Shown here: positions 44,153 through 53,157 of the stretch, in pieces
Layout: each line of letters begins with the position of its first letter
Numbering within the stretch: position 1 is the stretch's first letter
NCBI RefSeq assembly: GCF_001027745.1
Contig: NZ_LECU01000006.1
Coordinates: 930,001 to 994,000 of the forward strand
DNA: 64,000 nucleotides
Direction of reading: 5' to 3'
From: Pedobacter sp. BMA
Lineage (GTDB): Bacteria; Bacteroidota; Bacteroidia; Sphingobacteriales; Sphingobacteriaceae
Notes under the pieces: model-generated
Database searches by the model: none
What the model was told of the DNA's origin: nothing
What the model saw: the letters and a program-made list of their open reading frames with translations, nothing else
Made by a program: the position numbers and the translations under genes

Positions 44153-44796
44153 AAGTTAAGAAAATTGCAGTTGCTGTAATTGTTATTTTCCATTTAGTTG
44201 GTCTGCTTGGTTTTTTGATTCCTGCAGCACAACCGTACTTTATAAAGCTGGTTCCTTTTCACTTGCTGTTAATGTTTGCTGTAATCGTATTTACTTATAA
44301 CGCAGATATCAAACGATTACTGCTCTTTGTTTGCGGAGTATTCGTTTGTGGATTTCTCGTTGAAGTACTCGGCGTCCATACCGGAAAGATATTTGGAAGT
44401 TACTACTATGGCAATACGCTTGGATATAAGATTGCCGCCGTTCCTATTTTAATGGGCATTAACTGGGTAATACTGATCTTCAGCGTCGGACAAATGATGA
44501 AGGCACTCAAAATCAGGAACAGCATTCTCGCCTCATTGCTTGGCGCATTGCTTCTGGTGATATTCGATTTTTTTCTCGAACCGGTCGCCATGAAATTCGA
44601 CTATTGGCAATGGGACTGGCATAAAATACCTTTCCAGAATTTTATTGCCTGGTTTATCGTCTCCATCATCCTATTGAAGTTTTATTACGCTTTAGGCCTC
44701 AAGCAACAACACTATATTGGTGTAGCCATGTTTCTTTCACAACTTATCTTTTTTGTTGTCTTGTACATGACAGCCGGAACAAATATTTTTGCTTAA
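44122..44796 (+). CDS. cruF: Carotenoid 1',2'-hydratase, CruF-like
   Basis: 224-residue membrane protein with about seven helices. The family motifs FLVEVLGVHTGKIFGSYYYG and FDFFLEPVAMKFDYWQW belong to the carotenoid biosynthesis protein family of CruF, which adds water across the terminal double bond of gamma-carotene-type ends. It supplies the 1'-OH used by CrtD-like and CruC-like enzymes. The first 31 bases lie within the glycosyltransferase gene. The stop TAA is shared with the ispH -7 box. Confidence 0.8.
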   Translation: MEGQTDQDDLKVKKIAVAVIVIFHLVGLLGFLIPAAQPYFIKLVPFHLLLMFAVIVFTYNADIKRLLLFVCGVFVCGFLVEVLGVHTGKIFGSYYYGNTLGYKIAAVPILMGINWVILIFSVGQMMKALKIRNSILASLLGALLLVIFDFFLEPVAMKFDYWQWDWHKIPFQNFIAWFIVSIILLKFYYALGLKQQHYIGVAMFLSQLIFFVVLYMTAGTNIFA

Positions 44797-44801
44797 TTTT
44801 G
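44794..44801 (+). promoter_or_regulatory. ispH -7 box TAATTTTG overlapping the cruF stop codon
   Basis: Perfect TAnnTTTG; its first three bases are the cruF stop TAA. Five bases separate it from the ispH ATG at 44807. Confidence 0.55.
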
Positions 44802-44806
44802 CATCA

Positions 44807-45655
44807 ATGAGTTACAACTTACAAGTCAGTATAGACAAATCATCGGGTTTTTGCTTTGGCGTAGTTTACGCGATTGAAATGGCTGAAGATATTTTGGAAA
44901 GTGAAGGCTATCTATATTGCCTTGGCGATATCGTACACAACGACGAGGAAGTGGAGCGACTCACCAAACGGGGCTTGAAAATTATTGATCACGAAGTGCT
45001 GAAAGGACTTCGCAATGAAAAAGTACTCATCAGGGCTCACGGTGAAGCGCCATCTACGTATCAGCTGGCTTTAGAAAATAACCTCACCCTGATTGATGCC
45101 TCATGTCCCGTGGTTTTAAAACTGCAAAACAGGATTAAAAATTCCCATGATGATGATGAGCAGGTCTTAATTTTTGGAAAGCATGGGCACGCAGAAGTAA
45201 TCGGTTTACAAGGTCAAACAGATGGAAAGGCCATCGTTTTTCAGGATCTTGCAGAACTCGATAACGTTGAATTACCTGCTAAATTCACACTTTACAGTCA
45301 AACCACTAAAAGCACAGATAAATTTTATCACGTCAAAGATGAGTTGCTGAACCGTGGTTATGAGGTAAAAGCGAACGATACCATCTGCAGGCAGGTTTCA
45401 AACCGCTATGAGGAACTGGAAGATTTCGTAAGTCATTACAATAAGATCGTTTTTGTTTCAGGGAAAAAATCTTCCAACGGAAAAGTACTCTATGATGTTT
45501 GTAAAAAATACAATGAAAACTCATACTTCATTTCCAATGTAGAAGAAATCGATAAGAACTGGTTTTCAGAAAACGATAAGGTTGGTATATGTGGTGCCAC
45601 TTCTACACCTATGTGGCTCATGGAAGATGTTAAAGCATCTCTTGAACAGCTTTAG
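44807..45655 (+). CDS. ispH: 4-hydroxy-3-methylbut-2-enyl diphosphate reductase
   Basis: Last step of the MEP pathway, giving IPP and DMAPP. In 282 residues the three [4Fe-4S] ligands lie in SGFCFGVVYAI, DASCPVVLKL and GICGATSTPMWL. HGHAEVIGLQGQT and TTKSTDKF are also typical. The ATG at 44807 is chosen because the longer TTG start at 44789 precedes the promoter box. It is embedded in the carotenoid block, where it would raise isoprenoid supply. Confidence 0.95.
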   Translation: MSYNLQVSIDKSSGFCFGVVYAIEMAEDILESEGYLYCLGDIVHNDEEVERLTKRGLKIIDHEVLKGLRNEKVLIRAHGEAPSTYQLALENNLTLIDASCPVVLKLQNRIKNSHDDDEQVLIFGKHGHAEVIGLQGQTDGKAIVFQDLAELDNVELPAKFTLYSQTTKSTDKFYHVKDELLNRGYEVKANDTICRQVSNRYEELEDFVSHYNKIVFVSGKKSSNGKVLYDVCKKYNENSYFISNVEEIDKNWFSENDKVGICGATSTPMWLMEDVKASLEQL

Positions 45656-45711
45656 AAATAACTAACTTTTCTCCGTTTCTGCTGTTATTACCATAGTATA
45701 AACACGCAACA

Positions 45712-46383
45712 TTGAAAACATCCCCTTCAAATTATGGAATAGTAATCGCATTGACAGTTATTTCCTGTTGGTTTGCACTATTGTTTTTTCTGCTCCAGCT
45801 AAATTTCCAATGGAATAATTACTGGGTTTATCCTTTGATATTTGTGCAGATGCATCTCTATACTGGTTTGTTTATTACCGCACATGATGCTATGCATGGA
45901 ACAATCTCATCAAACAAAACAATTAATAATGTAATAGGATACGTTTCTGTATTTCTTTATGCGGGTTTTTTTTACAACACGCTTTACCACAAACACCATC
46001 AACACCACCAGCATGTTCACACCAGCGATGATCCCGACTTTGCTCCACACGGATTCTGGAGATGGTATTTAAACTTTATGCGAAATTACGTCACTGTTAT
46101 TCAGCTCATCATTATGGCTATAGCTTTCAATGTTCTGAAAATATGGATTGATGAAACAAACCTCCTTCTTTTCTGGGTTTTACCGGCTTTACTAAGTACC
46201 TTCCAGCTATTTTATTTTGGAACTTACCTTCCGCATAAAGGCGAACACGATAATGAACATTATGCTTCAACCTTGCCAAAGAATCATTTACTCGCATTCA
46301 TCACTTGCTATTTTTTTGGCTATCATTTCGAGCATCACGAAAAACCTCATATGCCCTGGTGGCAACTCTATAAAACCAAATAG
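45712..46383 (+). CDS. crtW: Beta-carotene ketolase, CrtW-like
   Basis: 223-residue membrane di-iron enzyme of the fatty acid desaturase/hydroxylase superfamily. The histidine boxes are TAHDAMHG, YHKHHQHHQHVHTSDDPDF and FGYHFEHHEKPHMPWWQL, the last being characteristic of CrtW-type 4-ketolases. It introduces a 4-keto group on the beta-ionone ring. Translation must begin at TTG 45712 (MKTSPSNYG), because an in-frame stop lies at 45694 and the next ATG would remove the first helix and half of the histidine pattern. It probably shares the carotenoid transcript with ispH. Confidence 0.85.
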   Translation: MKTSPSNYGIVIALTVISCWFALLFFLLQLNFQWNNYWVYPLIFVQMHLYTGLFITAHDAMHGTISSNKTINNVIGYVSVFLYAGFFYNTLYHKHHQHHQHVHTSDDPDFAPHGFWRWYLNFMRNYVTVIQLIIMAIAFNVLKIWIDETNLLLFWVLPALLSTFQLFYFGTYLPHKGEHDNEHYASTLPKNHLLAFITCYFFGYHFEHHEKPHMPWWQLYKTK

Positions 46384-46413
46384 TGCGACGCTTATGCATT
46401 AAAATTTGACTAA

Positions 46414-46435
46414 AAAATGTTTACGATCACATTTT
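46414..46435. promoter_or_regulatory. Inverted repeat AAAATGT-N8-ACATTTT between crtW and hemH
   Basis: Perfect 7-bp inverted repeat. It could be a weak terminator for crtW or an operator ahead of the hemH promoter, whose near-consensus box GATATTTG lies at 46464-46471. Confidence 0.3.
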
Positions 46436-46497
46436 AGCGATAGGCAGAAATCAATAAAAAAGCGATATTTGCGCTTCAAAACATATTTTCATTAATA

Positions 46498-47508
46498 ATG
46501 AGCAAAAAGGGAATTTTACTGGTAAACTTAGGAACACCCGATAGTCCGGAAACTGCAGATGTAAGGAAATACCTTGATCAGTTTCTGATGGATGAAAGGG
46601 TAATTGATATTCCTAAACTCAACAGAACGCTATTGGTTAAAGGTATAATTGTTCCTTTCCGTAGCCCCAAAACAGCTAAATTATATAAAGAAATATGGAA
46701 TGAAAATGGTTCCCCACTTTTATACTATAGCCGTATTCAGGCAAAAATGCTTCAGGAAAAGCTGGGAGATGATTACCATGTGGAATTAGCCATGCGTTAT
46801 CAAAGCCCTTCAATTGAATCTGCCCTCGCAAACCTTAAAGCAGGTCTGGTTGAAAGTATTCAGGTAATCCCCATGTTTCCCCAATATGCATCTGCAAGCT
46901 CGGGCTCTGTAATCCAGTTGGTGATGGAATTGGTAAGTAATTGGCCAACAGTGCCGCCTGTTTCTTTTGTCAACTCATTCCATGATAACGAATTGATGAT
47001 TAAGGTTTTTGCAGAAAATGCCAGAAAACATCAGGTAGAAAGTTATGATCATGTGTTATTCAGCTTTCACGGCCTGCCTGAAAGGCAATTGTTGAAATGC
47101 GATCATACAGGCAGTTATTGCTTAAAAAGTGCTGATTGCTGCCAGACTTTGAACGATACGAATAAATTCTGCTATTCTGCTCAGGGCCACGATACGGCAA
47201 GGTTAATTGCTGCAGCGCTAAATCTTCCAAAAGATAAATATACAGTTTGTTTTCAATCCAGACTTGGAAAAGAGCCTTGGGTACAGCCATATACCACCGA
47301 TGTGTTGAAAAAATTAGCGGCTGAAGGCAAAAAACGTTTGTTGGTCTTCAGTCCTGCCTTTGTTGCCGATTGCCTGGAAACACTGTACGAAATCACGGTA
47401 GAGTACCATGAAGAATTCAGGGCATTGGGAGGGGAGCATGTTCAGCTCGTGGAAAGCCTGAACGATAATCCATTGTTCATTGATGCCTTAGCAGGGATGA
47501 TAAAATAA
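46498..47508 (+). CDS. hemH: Ferrochelatase
   Basis: Inserts ferrous iron into protoporphyrin IX (or coproporphyrin III in some lineages). The 336-residue protein has LLVNLGTPDSPE at the N-terminus, the catalytic-His motif FSFHGLPERQL and PWVQPYT. A cysteine-rich insert CDHTGSYCLKSADCC follows the His motif and might hold an Fe-S cluster, as reported for some bacterial ferrochelatases. It is followed after five bases by gluconokinase. Confidence 0.94.
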   Translation: MSKKGILLVNLGTPDSPETADVRKYLDQFLMDERVIDIPKLNRTLLVKGIIVPFRSPKTAKLYKEIWNENGSPLLYYSRIQAKMLQEKLGDDYHVELAMRYQSPSIESALANLKAGLVESIQVIPMFPQYASASSGSVIQLVMELVSNWPTVPPVSFVNSFHDNELMIKVFAENARKHQVESYDHVLFSFHGLPERQLLKCDHTGSYCLKSADCCQTLNDTNKFCYSAQGHDTARLIAAALNLPKDKYTVCFQSRLGKEPWVQPYTTDVLKKLAAEGKKRLLVFSPAFVADCLETLYEITVEYHEEFRALGGEHVQLVESLNDNPLFIDALAGMIK

Positions 47509-47513
47509 TCTTT

Positions 47514-48020
47514 ATGGCGAGATTCATCATTTTAATGGGCGTTTCAGGAAGTGGTAAGACTGCTGTAGGAAGAGCACTTGCTCCAGCTGTTCATGCTGAG
47601 TTCATCGATGGAGATAATATCCACTCGCAAAGAAATGTAGATAAAATGGCCGCAGGTATTCCCCTTACAGATGGCGACCGGCTAGACTGGTTAAATCTGA
47701 TTGCAAAAGTCGGCAGGGATCATGCGGCCGCAGGTACAAACTGCATCATAGCCTGTTCGGCACTCAAAAAAGCCTACCGGGATTTGCTCAGAGTGGAAAA
47801 CCCAACTATTCACTTCATTTACCTTGAAGGAACTTTTGAATTGATTCATGAACGTATCAGTAAACGATCTCATCAGTATATGCCATCAAGTTTACTTAAA
47901 AGCCAGTTTGACACGCTGGAAAAGCCCGGTTTGGAAGAAGAAGATGTGCTTGTAGTTTCAATCGATCAGCCCATCGATAAAATCATTACTAAGATAGTTG
48001 ATGCTAAACTGATCGCGTAA
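47514..48020 (+). CDS. gntK: Gluconokinase
   Basis: Phosphorylates gluconate to 6-phosphogluconate. In 168 residues: Walker A MGVSGSGKTAVG, then FIDGDNIHSQRNVDKMAAGIPL with the gluconate-binding Asp, DGDRLDWL and CSALKKAYRDLLR. It ends in a 17-base overlap with the convergent kdtA gene. It lies 5 bp after hemH but has no evident functional link with it. Confidence 0.92.
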   Translation: MARFIILMGVSGSGKTAVGRALAPAVHAEFIDGDNIHSQRNVDKMAAGIPLTDGDRLDWLNLIAKVGRDHAAAGTNCIIACSALKKAYRDLLRVENPTIHFIYLEGTFELIHERISKRSHQYMPSSLLKSQFDTLEKPGLEEEDVLVVSIDQPIDKIITKIVDAKLIA

Positions 48021-49230
48021 TCATTGAAACAATAAGCGCTGTTGCCCCTTTTTTATTCTCAACATACTTTTTCGATGCATCTGCCGCAGCCTCATTCTCT
48101 TTGAAAAGATTAAATGCTTCCATCAGTTCTGCAGAGCTCGCTATACTTTTAGCTGCACCAATAGCGATCAGATCCTTCGCTTCCTGAAACTTATCATACT
48201 TCGGTCCGAAAATAACAGGCTTACCAAATGCAGCAGCCTCCAGCGTATTGTGTATCCCTGCGCCAAAACCACCGCCAACGTAAGCTACCTTTCCATATTG
48301 ATAAAGTGAGGACAGCATACCGATGTTATCAATAATTAAAACAGTTGGATGCAAATCGCTAAGCGAAGCCTGCTTGCTAAATACAGATAAACGAACGACG
48401 TCCCCCGGAAAAAGCTTTTCAATGTTTTCGATGTGGCGCTCATGAATTTCATGTGGCGCTATGATAAACTTCCACTCAGGGTATTTACCCGGCAACACAG
48501 AAAGTAGGGTCTCGTCTTCCGGCCAGGTGCTGCCGCAAATTAGTGTTGGCGACCCGTTAACAAACTTTTCTATCTCTGCCAGCTGCTTTGGTATCTGTGC
48601 ATTTTCGTAAACCCTGTCAAAACGGGTATCCCCGCTTATCGTAACATTATCCAGGCCCACAGATTCTAAAAGATCTTCGCTCTCCTGATTCTGAACAAAA
48701 AAGTAGGTCACTGATTTTAAGATATTACGATAAAAACTACCATACCATTTAAAAAATGCCTGGCCAGGTCTGAAAATTCCCGAAATAACATATAATGGAA
48801 TACCACGGTCCTTTAATCCCTGGAAATAGAAGTGCCAGAATTCATACTTCGTAAAAATAGCCATCTGCGGATTAACAATATCCAGAAACCTTTTTGCATT
48901 AAAGGCTGTATCTATTGGCAAATAGAAAACCTCCGCCAGTGTATAGTTTTTTCTGATTTCATACCCCGAAGGCGAAAAAAAGGTAACGATTATCTTTTTA
49001 TCTGGCTGAGCACTTTTAAGTGTTTCAAGAACAGGCCGGCCTTGCTCAAACTCCCCTAATGATGCAAAATGAAACCAGATGGGTTTATCCGTTTTGCTGA
49101 TGCGTTCCTTAATCTTTTTAAAAATATCCTTTCGCCCCTTTATAAATAATCTCGCCTTTGTATTGAACAAAGAAAAAAATAAGATTATTAAATTGTAACC
49201 CCTAATTCCTAATATATAAAGTAAAAGCAT
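48004..49230 (-). CDS. kdtA: 3-deoxy-D-manno-octulosonic acid transferase (Kdo transferase)
   Basis: Attaches Kdo to the lipid A precursor on the cytoplasmic face of the inner membrane. In 408 residues there is an N-terminal membrane anchor, WFHFASLGEFEQGRPVL (catalytic Glu region), KYEFWHFYF, ICGSTWPEDE and the GT-B C-terminal motif VGGGFGAGIHNTLEAAAFGKPVIFGP. The length matches WaaA. Together with lptB and the PagL-like protein it shows a normal LPS pathway. Confidence 0.94.
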   Translation of the reverse strand: MLLLYILGIRGYNLIILFFSLFNTKARLFIKGRKDIFKKIKERISKTDKPIWFHFASLGEFEQGRPVLETLKSAQPDKKIIVTFFSPSGYEIRKNYTLAEVFYLPIDTAFNAKRFLDIVNPQMAIFTKYEFWHFYFQGLKDRGIPLYVISGIFRPGQAFFKWYGSFYRNILKSVTYFFVQNQESEDLLESVGLDNVTISGDTRFDRVYENAQIPKQLAEIEKFVNGSPTLICGSTWPEDETLLSVLPGKYPEWKFIIAPHEIHERHIENIEKLFPGDVVRLSVFSKQASLSDLHPTVLIIDNIGMLSSLYQYGKVAYVGGGFGAGIHNTLEAAAFGKPVIFGPKYDKFQEAKDLIAIGAAKSIASSAELMEAFNLFKENEAAADASKKYVENKKGATALIVSMITRSV

Positions 49231-49365
49231 TGCTGTAAATTCCTATCTTCGTGCCAAGATAAAGCGAATTTATTAAAAAAGCTTAAAATATATAAACCCA
49301 TTAGGCTTTGTATACGCTAATCAATTGGTTACACAGAATAGCACTTTACCATTTTAATCCTTAAG

Positions 49366-50391
49366 ATGTCAAAAATACTAGTTACCGGTGGAACCGGGTA
49401 TATTGGTTCCCACACTGTTGTAGAACTGCATAATGCAGGTTATGAGGTAGTCATCGTAGACGATCTATCCAATTCTAACATTAAAATTTTAACCCAGCTT
49501 CATGCCATTACCGGCAAATGGTTCGATTTTCAGGAAATCGACCTTCAGGATGACAGGGCGGTTCAGGAATTTGCTGAGCAGAACAAAGACATCACAGGAA
49601 TCATTCATTTTGCAGCTTCTAAAGCCGTAGGAGAGTCCGTTCAAAAACCATTGAAATACTATAGGAATAATTTTTATGGGTTGATCAATCTGCTTACTTC
49701 ATTCAACAGCAAAATTGATTTCGTATTCTCATCATCGTGTACGGTATACGGTCAGCCAGATAGTTTGCCAGTAACAGAGGCCGCACCTGTAAAGAAAGCA
49801 GAATCGCCCTATGGAAATACCAAGCAAATAGCTGAAGAAATTCTGGAAGAAACTGCAGCAGTAACTCCAGAGTTGCGTGTGATCGCACTTCGCTATTTTA
49901 ATCCGGTTGGCGCGCACGAAACTGCTTTGATTGGTGAACTTCCAAACGGTGTTCCCGCCAATCTGGTGCCTTTCATTACACAATCTGCAATTGGTAAAAG
50001 AGGCCCTATAACCGTGTATGGCAACGATTATGATACCCCTGATGGTTCTGCTATCCGCGATTATATCCATGTCGTAGACCTGGCTAAAGCGCACGTTGCG
50101 GCAGTAAAAAGATTAGCCGAGAATAAAACATCATCTGGCTATGAAGTGTTCAATATCGGAACAGGTAGAGGATCATCAGTTCTAGAAATTATAGCAGCCT
50201 TCGAAAAGGTGAATGGCGAAAAATTAAATTATAACATTGGCCCGAGAAGAGCGGGCGATGTCGTTCAGATATATGGTGATGTTCAAAAATCAAATGACGA
50301 ATTGGGCTGGAAAGCACAGCTCGACTTAAATGAAATGATGCGTTCAGCATGGGAGTGGGAGAAATATATTAAAGCAAATCCTTTTGAATAA
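49366..50391 (+). CDS. galE: UDP-glucose 4-epimerase
   Basis: Interconverts UDP-glucose and UDP-galactose. The 341-residue SDR-extended enzyme has the NAD motif VTGGTGYIGSHTVVEL, DDLSNSN, the Ser and YxxxK catalytic residues in FSSSCTVYGQ and SPYGNTKQIAEE, and YFNPVGAHE. A near-consensus -7 box TATCTTCG at 49244-49251 would leave a leader of about 110 nt, the longest suspected in the window. Confidence 0.94.
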   Translation: MSKILVTGGTGYIGSHTVVELHNAGYEVVIVDDLSNSNIKILTQLHAITGKWFDFQEIDLQDDRAVQEFAEQNKDITGIIHFAASKAVGESVQKPLKYYRNNFYGLINLLTSFNSKIDFVFSSSCTVYGQPDSLPVTEAAPVKKAESPYGNTKQIAEEILEETAAVTPELRVIALRYFNPVGAHETALIGELPNGVPANLVPFITQSAIGKRGPITVYGNDYDTPDGSAIRDYIHVVDLAKAHVAAVKRLAENKTSSGYEVFNIGTGRGSSVLEIIAAFEKVNGEKLNYNIGPRRAGDVVQIYGDVQKSNDELGWKAQLDLNEMMRSAWEWEKYIKANPFE

Positions 50392-50429
50392 ATTTGGATA
50401 GCCTCCCTCTTCGCAAATAAACTTTTTTA

Positions 50430-50987
50430 ATGAAACTATCAGAGCACAAAGACCTTAAAACAGCAATTACAGATTTACCCGTAAAGGAAAAAGACAAGTT
50501 GCTGTTGCGTTTAATCGCTAAAGATAAAGTGCTCACCGAACACCTTCATTACAAATTACTGGAAGATGAAAGTGATCTGGATGATAGGAAAGAAACCATT
50601 AAAGCCGATGTAATTCAACTCATTCCCGATTTGAAAAAGCTTGCTGCAAAAGATGCCTTGGCACAAGTCAGGAAAATGATTACATCGGTTAACCGTTTTT
50701 ATAAAATCACCAAAGATCCGATTGGTGAGGTTGAATTGAAGATTTTTGTGCTGAGCCATATCCCCTTGGAATATAAAAGATCAACCTTTGGTTACAGAGA
50801 TTATGGCTTCCTGTTCATTGCTTATTACATTAAAACCGTAGAAGTAACAATTAATAAGTTTAAAAAACTTCACGAAGATATTCAGTTCGATTTGAGCACT
50901 TATTTAAACGAACTGCTTAAGCGCATTTATGATTCTAAGCTTGCATCTGCAGCTGCTGATGTTCATCTGCCAAAAGAAATAAATTAA
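50430..50987 (+). CDS. Conserved hypothetical protein, 185 residues
   Basis: Soluble, strongly alpha-helical and Lys/Asp/Glu-rich. Regions visible: DLPVKEKDKLLLRLIAKDK, KKLAAKDALAQVRKMITSVNRFYKIT and a central EVELKIFVLSHIPLEYK. The pattern of amphipathic helices suggests a helical-repeat or coiled-coil protein. I recognise no domain. It lies between galE (38 bp) and the PHP phosphatase (16 bp) on one strand, so it is likely in that operon. Confidence 0.7.
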   Translation: MKLSEHKDLKTAITDLPVKEKDKLLLRLIAKDKVLTEHLHYKLLEDESDLDDRKETIKADVIQLIPDLKKLAAKDALAQVRKMITSVNRFYKITKDPIGEVELKIFVLSHIPLEYKRSTFGYRDYGFLFIAYYIKTVEVTINKFKKLHEDIQFDLSTYLNELLKRIYDSKLASAAADVHLPKEIN

Positions 50988-51003
50988 ATACCTGTATTCC
51001 CAT

Positions 51004-51741
51004 ATGTTCGGATTCTTCAAAAAGAAAAAAATCGTACCCGAATTTAACTTCTCAAGTATTGGAACTGATATGCACTCTCACATCATTCCCGGAATCGACG
51101 ATGGCGCACAAACACTAAAGGACTCACTGGCCTTGGCGCAGAAATTTAAGGCCCTTGGTTTCAGGAAGCTGATTGCCACACCGCACATCATGGCCGACTA
51201 CTTCCGCAATACCCCTGAAACCATTAATCGCGGACTAGATATTTTAAGAAAAGGGCTGCACGATATTCAGCTGGATTTAGATGTAGATGCTGCAGCAGAG
51301 TATTATCTTGATGAAACTTTAGAAAAAAAAATCAGGCAAAAAGAAGTACTTACCTTCGGCGCTGATTACATGCTCTTTGAACTTTCTTATATCAATCCGC
51401 CTCAAAATCTGTTTGATTTTATTAAATTAATACAGGATAGTGGTTATAAACCCATCCTTGCTCACCCCGAAAGGTATCCATATTACTACTCATCTTTTGA
51501 AAGCTATCATCAGATCCGGGAAACCGGATGTCTATTGCAAATGAACTCCATTGCCCTGACAGGATATTATGGTTCGGGGGCAAAAAAAACGGCTGAAGAA
51601 ATGGTTGAGAATCATCTGGTAGATTTCATTGGGAGCGACATGCACCATCTTAAACATGCAGCTGCTTTGGAGAATAGCTTGACTACACCACTAATGCAGC
51701 GCCTCCTGGGGCAGCATCAGCTGAATAATACATTGATTTAA
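51004..51741 (+). CDS. PHP-domain tyrosine-protein phosphatase (CpsB/YwqE-like)
   Basis: 245 residues. The PHP metal sites are DMHSHIIPGIDDGAQ, LIATPHIM, LAHPERY and GSDMHHLKHA. This matches CapC/CpsB/YwqE phosphatases, which dephosphorylate tyrosine kinases controlling capsule or exopolysaccharide synthesis. Linkage to galE fits a polysaccharide role. No BY-kinase is nearby. Confidence 0.88.
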   Translation: MFGFFKKKKIVPEFNFSSIGTDMHSHIIPGIDDGAQTLKDSLALAQKFKALGFRKLIATPHIMADYFRNTPETINRGLDILRKGLHDIQLDLDVDAAAEYYLDETLEKKIRQKEVLTFGADYMLFELSYINPPQNLFDFIKLIQDSGYKPILAHPERYPYYYSSFESYHQIRETGCLLQMNSIALTGYYGSGAKKTAEEMVENHLVDFIGSDMHHLKHAAALENSLTTPLMQRLLGQHQLNNTLI

Positions 51742-51801
51742 AACTGCTAACTCAAATTTTAATTATGCGTTGAGCTTGATACTGAACAAATATCCGATTT
51801 C

Positions 51802-53031
51802 TTACTCGTACCGCAAAGCTTCAACCGGATCAAGTCTGGATGCTTTTTTCGCCGGATAGTATCCTGATAAAATACCAACCAATACGCACAAAACAAAACC
51901 ACCCAGAATAAATGCCCATGGAATAAGAAATGATCCACCCATGGCAAGGGATATAATATTACCCAAAACAATACCAAGAAAAATACCCATTACGCCACCC
52001 ATTAAGCAAATTACAACAGCCTCAATTAAAAACTGACGTCTGATCACTTTCGGATTTGCACCAATAGCCTTCCTGATCCCAATCTCTCTGGTACGTTCCG
52101 TTACAGAAACCAACATGATATTCATTAAGCCTATAGAAGCGCCAATCAGTGTGATGATCCCAATAGCAATACCACCAACTGCTACAAAGGCCAGATTCTC
52201 AAATAAAGTTTGAGCAACAGCATCACTCTTCGTGATCTCGAAGTTATTGGCTTCACTCACCTTCACTTTGCGGATATTCCGGAACAGGGCAGTCGCTTCT
52301 CCAATAACACCATCCTGGTTGTTATTGTCGCCAACCATAACAGTAATGGTATAGGATGGGTTAGCATTGGCGTTAATTTGTTTAGCTTTCAGCAAAGGAA
52401 CATATACAGCCCTGTCGCCACTGAACCCCATACTTGAACCCTTTTTCTCTAAAATCCCAACAATTTTGAAACGATTGTTTCCAACATTGATTAATTTATC
52501 CATCGGATCTGAATCTTTAAACAAGCGCTCAACAACCTCATTACCCACAATGCAGACATTGCTGCCGAGTGATACTTCAGATAAGCCAAAGTTTCTGCCT
52601 TCAGATAAATTAAGCCCTTGAGAAGCCAGGCCGTTTTCATCGATACCCTGAATATTGATATTTGGATTGGTTTTTAAACTTCCGAATTTCACCGTAGAAC
52701 CACCACTGGCAAATACACTCACGGCAACGGTGGCCGGAGCATTCAGGCTGTCTTTAAATCTTACAGCATCTTCATAACGAATGGATTTAAACGGTTTCGG
52801 CCGTTTTCCATTTCCGATTCTGATACCCGTGCCCCGATTCCTGATCGTAAACGAATTTGCTCCCATGCTACTAAAAGCGTCCGTCATACTTTTCTTTACA
52901 GCATCAAGCGTAGTTAAAATACCTACCAGAGCCATTAAACCTATTGCAATAATTAAGGCCGTAAGCATGGTGCGTAAGCGGTTTGCCTTGATAGATTCTA
53001 ATGCCAGTCTGATGTTTTCTCTGTAATTCAT
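51802..53031 (-). CDS. MacB-like ABC transporter permease
   Basis: 409 residues with MacB/FtsX topology: one N-terminal helix (NRLRTMLTALIIAIGLMALVGIL), a periplasmic MacB_PCD domain of about 220 residues and three C-terminal helices with ERTREIGIRKAIGA in the connecting loop. These permeases act as homodimers with a LolD/MacB-type ATPase, which is not adjacent, so the partner must be elsewhere. Substrate (lipoprotein, peptide or antibiotic) unknown. Confidence 0.88.
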   Translation of the reverse strand: MNYRENIRLALESIKANRLRTMLTALIIAIGLMALVGILTTLDAVKKSMTDAFSSMGANSFTIRNRGTGIRIGNGKRPKPFKSIRYEDAVRFKDSLNAPATVAVSVFASGGSTVKFGSLKTNPNINIQGIDENGLASQGLNLSEGRNFGLSEVSLGSNVCIVGNEVVERLFKDSDPMDKLINVGNNRFKIVGILEKKGSSMGFSGDRAVYVPLLKAKQINANANPSYTITVMVGDNNNQDGVIGEATALFRNIRKVKVSEANNFEITKSDAVAQTLFENLAFVAVGGIAIGIITLIGASIGLMNIMLVSVTERTREIGIRKAIGANPKVIRRQFLIEAVVICLMGGVMGIFLGIVLGNIISLAMGGSFLIPWAFILGGFVLCVLVGILSGYYPAKKASRLDPVEALRYE

Positions 53032-53097
53032 TGTATGAGTGTCAATATAGGGAAATCTATTTGGTTTATCTTCATGTCTCCGCTATATCCGCTGCCA

Positions 53098-53131
53098 ATA
53101 AAAAAGTCCCGACGTTTAGACATCGGGACTT
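53098..53131 (-). terminator. Terminator of the A-type Fe-S carrier gene
   Basis: AAGTCCCGA (53104-53112) pairs with TCGGGACTT (53123-53131). Read on the minus strand, the stem ends in a T6 tract. Confidence 0.8.
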
Positions 53132-53157
53132 CAATATATGTTACAATAATATTTTAA

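Noticed and set aside
45712..46383. Reading this gene as a fatty acid desaturase
   Set aside because: The last histidine box FGYHFEHHEKPHMPWW and the size fit CrtW ketolases better, and the neighbours are carotenoid genes.
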